Below are positions 9,520-16,331 of a stretch of 33,539 nt of DNA, piece by piece; the stretch's first letter is position 1, and every line of letters starts with the position of its first letter. Source of the stretch: Acidobacteriota bacterium. GTDB lineage: Bacteria; Acidobacteriota; Terriglobia; Terriglobales; Acidobacteriaceae. Both the position numbers and the translations under genes were made by a program. The stretch spans positions 1 to 33,539 of the forward strand of contig JAEYQK010000105.1 of the NCBI GenBank assembly GCA_023410055.1, written 5' to 3'. The notes below the pieces were generated by a model, which was not told where the DNA came from, made no database searches, and saw only the letters and a list, made by a program, of their open reading frames with translations.

Positions 9520-10650
9520 CTACTTCTTCTTCACTGACGCGGTCTTGATTACGGCGTCAAAAGCCGGCTTCGGCTTGCCCTCTCGATCGAAGAGCAGCGG
9601 ATAGTCGGTTCTTCCTCTGACCGGGAATCCGTTCTTCCACGAGTCGCCATCGGTCACGCCCCAGAACGTGATTCGCTCAACCGTGTCGCGATATTTCATA
9701 TACACCGCGAAAAGATCGCGATAGCGGTCTGCCAATTGTTGCTGAGCTTTTTCAGGAAGCCCAGCCGTATACGGGTTCAGCGCGGCCATCGCGGCGGCCT
9801 TCGCCTCGGCCGTCGCACTGATATCAGCCGAGTGCTGATTGTCCGGAGACGGCAGCACCGAGACATCCAGCTCCGTAATCGCAACCTTCACGCCAAGATT
9901 CTTGAAAGCAAGGATCGTCGCATCCTGCTGCTCAAGCGTCGGCCAGTCGAGGCTGTCGTGTCCCTGCAAACCCACGGCGTGAATCGGAATCCCCTTCGCC
10001 TTCAGCTTCTTGACGATTTCCACAGCGCCCTTGCGCTTCGGTTCATTCTCGAGCGAGTAGTCGTTGTAATAAAGCTCGGCTTTCGGATCGGCCTCATGCG
10101 CGAACTCAAACGCCTTCTCGATAAAGTCGTCGCCGATGATCTTGTACCACTGAGACTGCCGCATCGTGCCATCTTCATTCAGCGCTTCATTTACGACGTC
10201 CCATCCACCAATGCGGCCTTTGTAACGTCCAACGACGGTCGAGATATGTTCCTTCATGCGCTTCAGCAGTTCATCTCGGCTGACTGGCTTTCCGGCATCG
10301 TCCTGGAACACCCACCGTGGCGTCTGGCTGTGCCACACCAGCGTGTGCCCGACGATGAACATCTTGTTCTTCTCGCCCAGTTCGACGTACTTGTCTGCAA
10401 TGTCAAAATTGTAGACACCCGGCTTCGGATGTAGCCTCTCCCACTTCAAATCGTTCTCTGGCGAGATTGTGCTGAATTGCGTGGCAATGATCCCCGCAGC
10501 TCGGGGATCCTGGCCATTGATCTGGCGCGCATTGATTGCTGCGCCAATTCGCGTACGCTTGAACGCACCCTTCAGAGTGGTCTGCCCATACGCGGTGCCC
10601 ACAAACGAGCACACTAATAAACCAACCGCAAAAACCAATTTCTTCTTCAT
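9520..10650 (-). CDS. GH10 endo-1,4-beta-xylanase, exported
   Basis: This enzyme hydrolyses internal beta-1,4 bonds of xylan. The ATG at 10650 is chosen because it opens with a clean signal peptide (MKKKLVFAVGLLVCSFVGTA, cleaved near YGQ) and has AGAGGA just upstream. An ATG at 10746 in frame would add 32 charged residues ahead of it. The 376-residue protein is a single GH10 barrel with no carbohydrate-binding module. The acid/base is E155 in WDVVNEALNEDG and the nucleophile is E260 in AITELDVSV. Other conserved motifs are GHTLVWHSQTP, YYNDY and FWGVTDGDSW. It is followed 28 bases later by the GH3 gene, so endo- and exo-cleavage are co-expressed. Confidence 0.97.
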   Translation of the reverse strand: MKKKLVFAVGLLVCSFVGTAYGQTTLKGAFKRTRIGAAINARQINGQDPRAAGIIATQFSTISPENDLKWERLHPKPGVYNFDIADKYVELGEKNKMFIVGHTLVWHSQTPRWVFQDDAGKPVSRDELLKRMKEHISTVVGRYKGRIGGWDVVNEALNEDGTMRQSQWYKIIGDDFIEKAFEFAHEADPKAELYYNDYSLENEPKRKGAVEIVKKLKAKGIPIHAVGLQGHDSLDWPTLEQQDATILAFKNLGVKVAITELDVSVLPSPDNQHSADISATAEAKAAAMAALNPYTAGLPEKAQQQLADRYRDLFAVYMKYRDTVERITFWGVTDGDSWKNGFPVRGRTDYPLLFDREGKPKPAFDAVIKTASVKKK

Positions 10651-11010
10651 GTATCCTCTCGCCTTCAAGTCGTTGTTGCCGCACTGGCGATCGCCGCGCA
10701 TTTCCAGTCTGCGCTCGGCGAGTTCGCTCTCAACAGGATTGTTCAAGCTCTTCCTACGGAACTATTCCCACCACTAACGTCGGTTGTCTTGATAGTCCGC
10801 GCCTGAACTATGTCACAGCATTCAGCTCGGCACTGCGATGATAAATCTACTTGAGGGAAATTCAACGCATTTTGATGGTGCCCCGTTCAAGCCTGACCTT
10901 GGCTTGAGCGGGGTTAAATCGATGGAACGCTCTTTCCATGTTGGCCCACGCCTCTTGGGTGGACCTAAAAGCTCATCGACAACAATCCGCAATGGCTTGA
11001 GTGCAGGTTT
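10651..11010. other. 360-base intergenic region upstream of the GH10 operon
   Basis: No convincing gene is present here. The region holds the presumed promoter of the GH10-GH3 operon and the 3' side of the ClC gene. The only structured element is a hairpin repeat at 10877-10914, with a decayed GGCCCACGCCTCTTGGGTGGACC-like relative near 10942-10965. A short in-frame stretch from 10838 reads through the repeat and looks non-coding. Confidence 0.6.
10877..10914 (+). repeat. Intergenic hairpin repeat family A copy
   Basis: The arms CCCCGTTCAAGCC and GGCTTGAGCGGGG pair around a short loop with one conserved T/G mismatch. The same element recurs at 16226, three times from 29181, truncated at 29922, and at 33222, always in this orientation. 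Confidence 0.85.
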
Positions 11011-12783
11011 CTACTCGCCCGGGGGACCACCCTCTTGTCCCGCATCACGATACGCTCTCAGCGCATCCTTCAGTGACAGAATGCCTTCCAGTTGATCCGG
11101 CCTCGCTCTGTGAGCAACCACAAGCAACGGCCATTCATGTAGGTAAGGAAGCGCTGCAGATAGCTGATGATCCGGGTAAAGGCGCGGCATCGGAGTCTGA
11201 GGCAACACACTCTGCAGCACCGAATCGCCCTTCCCGTCCTTCACCGCCTGCTTCAACCACTCCTTCGTGACACTCGCCCACGAGTTCATCCCAAGATGCA
11301 CGATGAAAGCAGTCTCGGGCACCTTCTCCGTTCGCGCGAGAGCTTCGCTGACCGTCTCTTCGCCCTCAACTACTAGTACCGGAGGCATGCGCATCGCGTC
11401 CTCCACCCGAACCACCTTCGCTTCTCGCTCTTCCTCAAGCGACGGCAGTTGCAACCCATCCTGGCGGCTCAGCATGTCAAACACCGGTACCGGCTGCAGA
11501 CTGCGCGAGATAAGGTAAGACAGTCCACTCGCCAGGATCACAGGCACAATGATCGAATAATTCCCGCTGACCTCAAGCACCATGAATACAGCCGTCATTG
11601 GGGCCCGCAAGAATCCTGCGAACATCACGCCCATCCCCACCAGCGCGTACGTAGCCACACTCCCGGTCAAATGCGGAAACAGAACGTGCTCCGCCCCGCC
11701 TACCGCTCCACCCAGCATCGCTCCGATAAAGAGTGTTGGCGCAAACATGCCGCCAGGCGTTCCGCTCACAAACGACATCGTCGTCGAGAGAATCTTCAAT
11801 CCCGCCAACGCGGCCAAGAACTGCCAGGTGAAACGAGCATGAAGCGCTCGATCAATGACGTTGTAACCGGCCCCCATCACCTGCGGCGCGCCAAGATATC
11901 CGATGAGCCCGATCAGCAGCCCTGCGATCGCCGGTTGCAGGTATTGAGTCCACCTTGGTGCCGCTTTCAGTCGTGGTCGCAGGATCGCGATCGCCTTCGA
12001 GAAAATGACCGATGCAAATCCACCAACCACCCCGAGAATCGTGTAAGCCAACAATTCAAACGGCCGAATCGACTCGACTGGTGGGATCCGGAACATCGGT
12101 GACGATCCCAGAATCGATCGCGTGACAACCACGCTCGAGACCGCCGAAAGGACCACCGCCCCGAGAATCCCCGCGCTCCACCGCCCGATCACCTCTTCGA
12201 TAACGAACAGCACCGCCGAGATCGGCGCATTAAATGCTGCCGCAAGTCCTGCCGCCGCTCCAACCGGCGCAATCAATCGCAACTTCTCGCGCGACAACTG
12301 CAACCGTCGCCCGATCGCCGACGCCAGCGAGGCACCGATCTGCAATGACGGATCTTCCGGACCTAGCGAGTGTCCTGAACCAATCGCCAACGCGGCCGTG
12401 ATGAATTTCCCGACTGCCGTCCTGAAAGGTATGTAGCCGTTATAAATGTAGAGCGCAGCTTTGGTCTGATTGACCCCACTGCCGCGGACGGCTGGAAATA
12501 CCTTCATCACCAGAACGGCAATCAAGAGGCTCACCACCGTCGGCACAATTATGAGTCGAATCCCCGCCGGCACGGGGCCGAGCAATTCCAGACTGGTCCA
12601 CTCGATCGTCAACCGAAAACAAACTACGAGCGCTCCAGAAATGACACCGATAAAAATCGCCAAAAGGAGAAAATACCGCTCCTCAGCAAATGCGGTGCGT
12701 ACCATGGGAATGTAACCCGTGGCCTGTACCGACTCGTTCAGTTCTGCTGCATCCGTAGCCGTCGACTTGATCTCTGTCGGCAT
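11011..12783 (-). CDS. ClC-family chloride channel/antiporter with C-terminal CBS-like region
   Basis: This integral inner-membrane protein moves chloride, possibly in exchange for protons. The ATG at 12783 (590 residues) is preferred: it lies eight bases after the TPR stop with an AAGG-rich leader. An in-frame ATG at 12864 would overlap the TPR gene by 73 bases with charged, non-conserved sequence. The ClC core has ten or more hydrophobic segments. Pore motifs are present but variant: GSGVNQ (usually GSGIP), GPEDP (usually GREGP, with the gating Glu kept) and GGMFAPTLF. FNAPISAVLFVIEE keeps the Glu pair of the internal proton pathway. About 150 C-terminal residues resemble a CBS pair (VEDAMRMPPVLVVEGEETVSEAL and LYPDHQLSAALPYL). 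It is transcribed after the TPR gene. Confidence 0.93.
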   Translation of the reverse strand: MPTEIKSTATDAAELNESVQATGYIPMVRTAFAEERYFLLLAIFIGVISGALVVCFRLTIEWTSLELLGPVPAGIRLIIVPTVVSLLIAVLVMKVFPAVRGSGVNQTKAALYIYNGYIPFRTAVGKFITAALAIGSGHSLGPEDPSLQIGASLASAIGRRLQLSREKLRLIAPVGAAAGLAAAFNAPISAVLFVIEEVIGRWSAGILGAVVLSAVSSVVVTRSILGSSPMFRIPPVESIRPFELLAYTILGVVGGFASVIFSKAIAILRPRLKAAPRWTQYLQPAIAGLLIGLIGYLGAPQVMGAGYNVIDRALHARFTWQFLAALAGLKILSTTMSFVSGTPGGMFAPTLFIGAMLGGAVGGAEHVLFPHLTGSVATYALVGMGVMFAGFLRAPMTAVFMVLEVSGNYSIIVPVILASGLSYLISRSLQPVPVFDMLSRQDGLQLPSLEEEREAKVVRVEDAMRMPPVLVVEGEETVSEALARTEKVPETAFIVHLGMNSWASVTKEWLKQAVKDGKGDSVLQSVLPQTPMPRLYPDHQLSAALPYLHEWPLLVVAHRARPDQLEGILSLKDALRAYRDAGQEGGPPGE

Positions 12784-12791
12784 CCTTCGCC

Positions 12792-13982
12792 TTACCTTCC
12801 CATCCCCGATCGGTGACGGCCCAGCATCAACAGTGCCTTGTCTTTCCCAGTCGGCTCTCCGCAAACTGCTGCGGTATCTTCCTCGACACGGAAAACGAGG
12901 TCCATCGCGCTGTAGATAACGTCAGAATCCCTTCGCAGACTCTGCTCAGTCACCTGCTTGCCCAATGCATTCCACTGAACATCATCGGTCTGCAGGCGTG
13001 AAGGAGATCGCCCGGGCGGCGGTGGACTGGCCTCTCCCTTGCTCTGCATGCAGCCGTGCAGACGATCTCCCGCCACCGCAAAAGCCGCCGTCGCCCGACG
13101 TCGGCGCTCCATCGCTGACAGCGCTTTCCCGAAAGGATCCGCTTGTGACGCAAATTCAGCTACCTGGGCATCCGATTGAACGTTACTTGGCAATTCGAAA
13201 TGCCTCGCAGCGTCTTTGAAGTATTCGACAGCAGCCCTGAAATCCCCCAGCGCAAGAGAAGCTTCTCCAGCCCCAATCAGTGCGGCTTGATTCTCCCGAT
13301 CCGTCTTCAGCACGGAGCGATAGAACGAGAGCGCGTGGGAATCATCTCCCGCCCGCATGAACATCGACGCCAGATTCAGGTTGAGAGACGTCCTTGCCGG
13401 AACACTCGCCGAGAGCGCAAGTAGCTCCGACTGCGCTTGCGTGTCCGCATGCTGGCTTAGCAGTAACCCGATCAACTCCAGCCATGCTTTTTGCCGGTTC
13501 TCCTCCGGGTCCCCACTCCACAAGCCATATACCGCGCCATGATAGAACCTCAGCGCATCCGCCATGCTCCCCGAGTGTGCCGCCAAACGCGCCAGTTCCA
13601 GATTAACTTCGCCGTCCCCAGGCTCACGCTCCCACAACTCCCGGAAATGCGCCAGCGCCTCTTTGTCGTGATTTGACAAGACGAGCGCCTGAGCCAGCCG
13701 CAGCCGATAAAACCTGTTGTCAGGCGCAAAGCTTAGCGCAGTACGAAAATCCGCCACAGCCTGATCCGCTCGGAAATCGGCCAGCGCCGTTTGTCCACGC
13801 TGAAAATATTCCGCCCCCAGCCGAACTTGCTCGCGGCGAAATGCGCCAGACACGAAATAGGCCAATATCAGAAGCGCCGCGGTTAGCAGCGACAAAACGA
13901 GAATCACTATAAGCTGGTTCGCATACAATCCACACGCTTTTGACTTCTCCGAGGTATCAATCGATTCCGTAGCAGTTGCCAT
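12792..13982 (-). CDS. Membrane-anchored TPR protein
   Basis: This is a 396-residue protein of unknown specific role. A single transmembrane segment at about residues 25-48 (LIVILVLSLLTAALLILAYF) follows a short N-terminus, suggesting a C-terminal domain on the periplasmic side. Several tetratricopeptide repeats follow: AEYFQRGQTALADFRADQAV, then FRTALSFAPDN, KEALAHFRELWEREPGDGEVN, ALRFYHGAVY and ALSFYRSVLKTDRENQAALIGAGEASLALGDF. These act as protein-protein scaffolds in the family. A low-complexity linker (SPPPPGRSP) precedes an unassigned C-terminal 70 residues. The stop is eight bases before the ClC start, so the two are translated from one message and may work together. No enzymatic motif was seen. 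Confidence 0.85.
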   Translation of the reverse strand: MATATESIDTSEKSKACGLYANQLIVILVLSLLTAALLILAYFVSGAFRREQVRLGAEYFQRGQTALADFRADQAVADFRTALSFAPDNRFYRLRLAQALVLSNHDKEALAHFRELWEREPGDGEVNLELARLAAHSGSMADALRFYHGAVYGLWSGDPEENRQKAWLELIGLLLSQHADTQAQSELLALSASVPARTSLNLNLASMFMRAGDDSHALSFYRSVLKTDRENQAALIGAGEASLALGDFRAAVEYFKDAARHFELPSNVQSDAQVAEFASQADPFGKALSAMERRRRATAAFAVAGDRLHGCMQSKGEASPPPPGRSPSRLQTDDVQWNALGKQVTEQSLRRDSDVIYSAMDLVFRVEEDTAAVCGEPTGKDKALLMLGRHRSGMGR

Positions 13983-14130
13983 CTTCCCGTTCTCTTCGCT
14001 TCGTGCGGCCGTAGCGCCAGACTCCAGTCCGGCATTCCTTCACAACCAACGAAAGCGAGTTGTTCACTCCAACTATACTTCCAAATACAATTGATGCTTG
14101 CGCACGGACATTCTTGCTACGGAGGTCATC
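13983..14130. promoter_or_regulatory. Divergent intergenic region TPR / DUF6125-like gene
   Basis: These 148 bases lie between divergent start codons and should hold both promoters. The right side ends with GGAGG five bases before the GTG at 14131. No confident -10/-35 pair or operator was recognised. Confidence 0.4.
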
Positions 14131-14652
14131 GTGAACCCCTATCAGAGTATGACCCGCGAGGAACTCCTTCGAGCGCTCGACATGTTCGCCAAGAACTGGT
14201 TGGCCCATGACGGCTGCTGGTTCCTTGCCGCTGAACGCAAGTTCGGCATGGACACGGCCATCGAACTTGATGCCGAGTCCTGGCGCAAGTTCGCCCGGGC
14301 AGAAGCCCGCCGCATTATGATCACCTTCGCCATACGCGAAAAAGGTGGCCTTCCCGCACTCGAACGCGCCCTCAGCCTCCGCATGTACAGCATCATCAAT
14401 AAACAGCATCTTCAATGGTCCGAAGACCGCAAAACACTCATCTTCTATATGGATGTCTGTCGTGTGCAGGAGACGCGCCGCGGCAAGGGCCTTCCCGACT
14501 TTCCCTGCAAGAGTGTCGGCATGGTCGAGTTCGACACATTCGCACGTACAATAGATTCGCGGATTAGGACTCAATGCCTGCATTGTCCGCCCAATGCTCC
14601 CGCAGAGAAGTACTGCGGCTGGCAGTTCACCCTGGAGGATTCAAATGCCTGA
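14131..14652 (+). CDS. DUF6125-like small cytosolic protein
   Basis: This 173-residue soluble protein has no signal peptide or membrane segment. The GTG at 14131 is chosen because GGAGG sits five bases upstream (14121-14125). A TTG at 14098 in frame lacks a ribosome-binding site. The opening MTREELLRALDMFAKNWLAH plus a body with conserved Cys-containing segments (MDVCRVQETRRGKGLPDFPCKSVG, then CLHCPP and KYCGW) matches what I remember of the DUF6125 group. That group is distantly related to amino-thiazoline-carboxylate hydrolase-like proteins. The five cysteines may bind metal or an Fe-S cluster. The reaction is unknown. The last codons overlap the start of a short membrane ORF, suggesting a two-gene unit. 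Confidence 0.75.
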   Translation: MNPYQSMTREELLRALDMFAKNWLAHDGCWFLAAERKFGMDTAIELDAESWRKFARAEARRIMITFAIREKGGLPALERALSLRMYSIINKQHLQWSEDRKTLIFYMDVCRVQETRRGKGLPDFPCKSVGMVEFDTFARTIDSRIRTQCLHCPPNAPAEKYCGWQFTLEDSNA

Positions 14653-14734
14653 GTGGGCATGGATACTGGCATTGGTGGCCGCATACCTGTTCTTGACTCA
14701 ATGGCTGCTACCGAAGCTCGGAGTGCCCACCTGA
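14645..14734 (+). CDS. Probable 29-residue single-span membrane microprotein
   Basis: An ATG at 14645 opens a 29-codon frame, MPEWAWILALVAAYLFLTQW and then LLPKLGVPT, ending in TGA at 14732-14734. GGAGG lies at 14634-14638, six bases before the ATG, which is an ideal ribosome-binding site. The frame overlaps the end of the preceding gene by eight bases (ATGCCTGA), a typical coupled arrangement. Residues 4-22 form one hydrophobic helix rich in Trp, followed by a short KLG-containing tail. The strong start signal and clean membrane-helix composition support a real gene despite the length. Function is unknown; a membrane partner for the DUF6125-like protein is a guess. Confidence 0.65.
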   Translation: MPEWAWILALVAAYLFLTQWLLPKLGVPT

Positions 14735-14822
14735 CGGCAACGTTTTTGCTCCGTCGAGTCTCGACGGAAAGAAGAAGACAATCTTGGCAATGATGCCGAT
14801 CAGCAACCGTGAAAGATGACTT

Positions 14823-15701
14823 ATGCGCGCTGAACTCAACCGGGCGTTCGAACAACTAAAATCCGGCGATCCCGCCGCCCTCGACGAAGCACTTCGCCTG
14901 CTTCAAGGAACCGTCTTCTCCTTCAGCATGAAAGTCTGCGGCCACCGCGAAGACGCGGAAGACACCATGCAGGACGTTCTGCTCAAGGCCATCCCCTACC
15001 TTCCCAAGATCGAAAACGAAAAGGCCCTCGCGGTCTGGTTGTACAAAGTCGCCCAGAATCGTTGCTGGATGAGCCGCCGTCGCAGCAAGTTCGCCCCCAA
15101 AGAAACCATCACCCTCGAAGAGCTGATGCCCGACGCGGCCGAACTCGAGTCACTGACCACAACCGCTCATACTGGTCCCGAAGCGTCCGCGCTCTCGCAG
15201 GAAGAATCCGAGCGCGTCCGCCGTGCCATTCAGCGCATCCCGCCGCAGTACCGTATGATCCTCGTCCTACACGACATGGAAGAACTCGACACAGCCGAGG
15301 TCGCCAGAATCATGGACCTTCGCGAAGGCACCGTACGCGTCCGCCTCCATCGTGCCCGTCTGGCCCTCCGCCGCGAGTTGTCGCAAGTTACCGAGAAGAA
15401 GCCAACAAAGCGCCCGCGCAAGACCGCCGCCAAGCCGCTGCAATGCCGCAAGATGTTCGCCCAGCTTTCCGAGTACCTCGGCCGCCGCGTCGACGACCTC
15501 GCCTGCGAACACATCCAGCAACACCTTCAAGATTGCCCGGCCTGCCTGGCCTTCGTTCAGGACCTTGAGCGCGCCGTCCAGAAGTGCCACCAATACGACG
15601 CCCCGTGCAGACCAGAGACCGCCGACAGCCTCCGCCATCTACTCGTCGCGGAGTACCTCCGCGCCTTTGAGAGTGCGAAATCCACGGCACATCGGGCCTG
15701 A
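14823..15701 (+). CDS. ECF sigma factor with C-terminal anti-sigma-like zinc finger
   Basis: This 292-residue sigma-70 family regulator probably switches on a stress regulon. Region 2 covers about residues 10-95 (GHREDAEDTMQDVLLKAIPYL, WLYKVAQNRCWMSRRR). Region 4 covers about 130-185 (IQRIPPQYRMILVLHDMEEL, EVARIMDLREGTVRVRLHRA), with the helix-turn-helix in the second part. A basic linker (KKPTKRPRKTAAKP) then leads to a zf-HC2/ZAS-like module at about 203-250: C-x26-H-x3-H-x3-CPAC. In most ECF systems this module belongs to a separate anti-sigma factor; here it is fused in cis, with three further cysteines or histidines in the tail (KCHQYDAPC). No separate anti-sigma gene follows. A redox or zinc-responsive self-inhibitory role is inferred. 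The ATG lacks a strong ribosome-binding sequence. Confidence 0.9.
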   Translation: MRAELNRAFEQLKSGDPAALDEALRLLQGTVFSFSMKVCGHREDAEDTMQDVLLKAIPYLPKIENEKALAVWLYKVAQNRCWMSRRRSKFAPKETITLEELMPDAAELESLTTTAHTGPEASALSQEESERVRRAIQRIPPQYRMILVLHDMEELDTAEVARIMDLREGTVRVRLHRARLALRRELSQVTEKKPTKRPRKTAAKPLQCRKMFAQLSEYLGRRVDDLACEHIQQHLQDCPACLAFVQDLERAVQKCHQYDAPCRPETADSLRHLLVAEYLRAFESAKSTAHRA

Positions 15702-15806
15702 GCTATTCCAGCATGGCTTCACAAAACTGTAACGTTTCTCGCCCGTTTGCATTTCTCTTATGTAAGCCCCGTCACTCAGATTTCATATACTTCGAGAGGA
15801 AACACC

Positions 15807-16220
15807 ATGGAAGTCATCGTCGATCATCTCGGCTCAGTACAATTCGAAATCACCGCACGTCAACACAAGATCGTCTCTGACCAGCCTGCTGAAAACGGCG
15901 GCTTCGACGAAGGCATGACTCCCCCGGAACTGTTGCTGGCTTCTCTCGCCTCGTGCGCCGGATTCTACGCCGCCCAGTATCTGCGCAAGCACGCCCCCGA
16001 CGTCAAACAAGGCACACGCGTCCGCGTCACGGCAGAAAAAGCTAAGAATCCCGCACGCATGGAAAACTTCGTTATCGAAGTGGACGTCCCGCTGGATCTA
16101 ACTGACGAGCACAAGAAAGGCATCGAAACAGCGGTTCACCACTGCCTCATCCACAACACGCTGCTGAACCCACCGAAAATCTCGCTGGACATCCGCAGCG
16201 CCCAACCCATCTCAAAATAG
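15807..16220 (+). CDS. OsmC-family protein (organic hydroperoxide reductase-like)
   Basis: OsmC/Ohr-family proteins reduce organic hydroperoxides with a pair of reactive cysteines. The ATG at 15807 is chosen because GAGAGGA lies six bases upstream; an in-frame ATG at 15747 would add 20 unrelated residues. The 137-residue protein has MTPPELLLASLASCAGFYAAQ with the first cysteine in the central helix and AVHHCLIHNTLLNPP with the second, the standard YhfA/OsmC layout. Cytoplasmic. It lies 105 bases downstream of the zinc-finger sigma factor on the same strand and may be one of its targets. This branch is often annotated only as OsmC family protein, so peroxidase activity is inferred. Confidence 0.9.
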   Translation: MEVIVDHLGSVQFEITARQHKIVSDQPAENGGFDEGMTPPELLLASLASCAGFYAAQYLRKHAPDVKQGTRVRVTAEKAKNPARMENFVIEVDVPLDLTDEHKKGIETAVHHCLIHNTLLNPPKISLDIRSAQPISK

Positions 16221-16225
16221 GTGAT

Positions 16226-16324
16226 GGTGCCCCGTTCAAGCCAGCCTTTGGCTTGAGCGGGGTGAAAATGCACGTGAGCTACTGTGGCCCACTCAAGCCG
16301 ATCTTGCTTGAGTGGGTTCACGAC
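16226..16324 (+). repeat. Family A and family B hairpin repeats between osmC and pgi
   Basis: The family A hairpin (CCCCGTTCAAGCC / GGCTTGAGCGGGG) is at 16226-16268. A related family B hairpin (GGCCCACTCAAGC / GCTTGAGTGGG, ending TTCACGAC) is at 16284-16324. They fill the gap between the convergent osmC and pgi genes and may serve as a bidirectional terminator. The same A-then-B order recurs at 29922-29992. Confidence 0.8.
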
Positions 16325-16331
16325 GACTTCC

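Noticed and set aside
10838..11095. Short plus-strand frame across the intergenic region after GH10
   Set aside because: It runs through a hairpin repeat and into the ClC 3' end and lacks a ribosome-binding site and any domain.
12784..12864. Longer N-terminus for the ClC protein from the ATG at 12864
   Set aside because: It would overlap the TPR gene by 73 bases with charged, non-conserved sequence; the ATG at 12783 has better spacing.
13957..14583. Minus-strand frame opposite the DUF6125-like gene
   Set aside because: It overlaps a gene with an ideal ribosome-binding site and conserved cysteine motifs, and has no features of its own.
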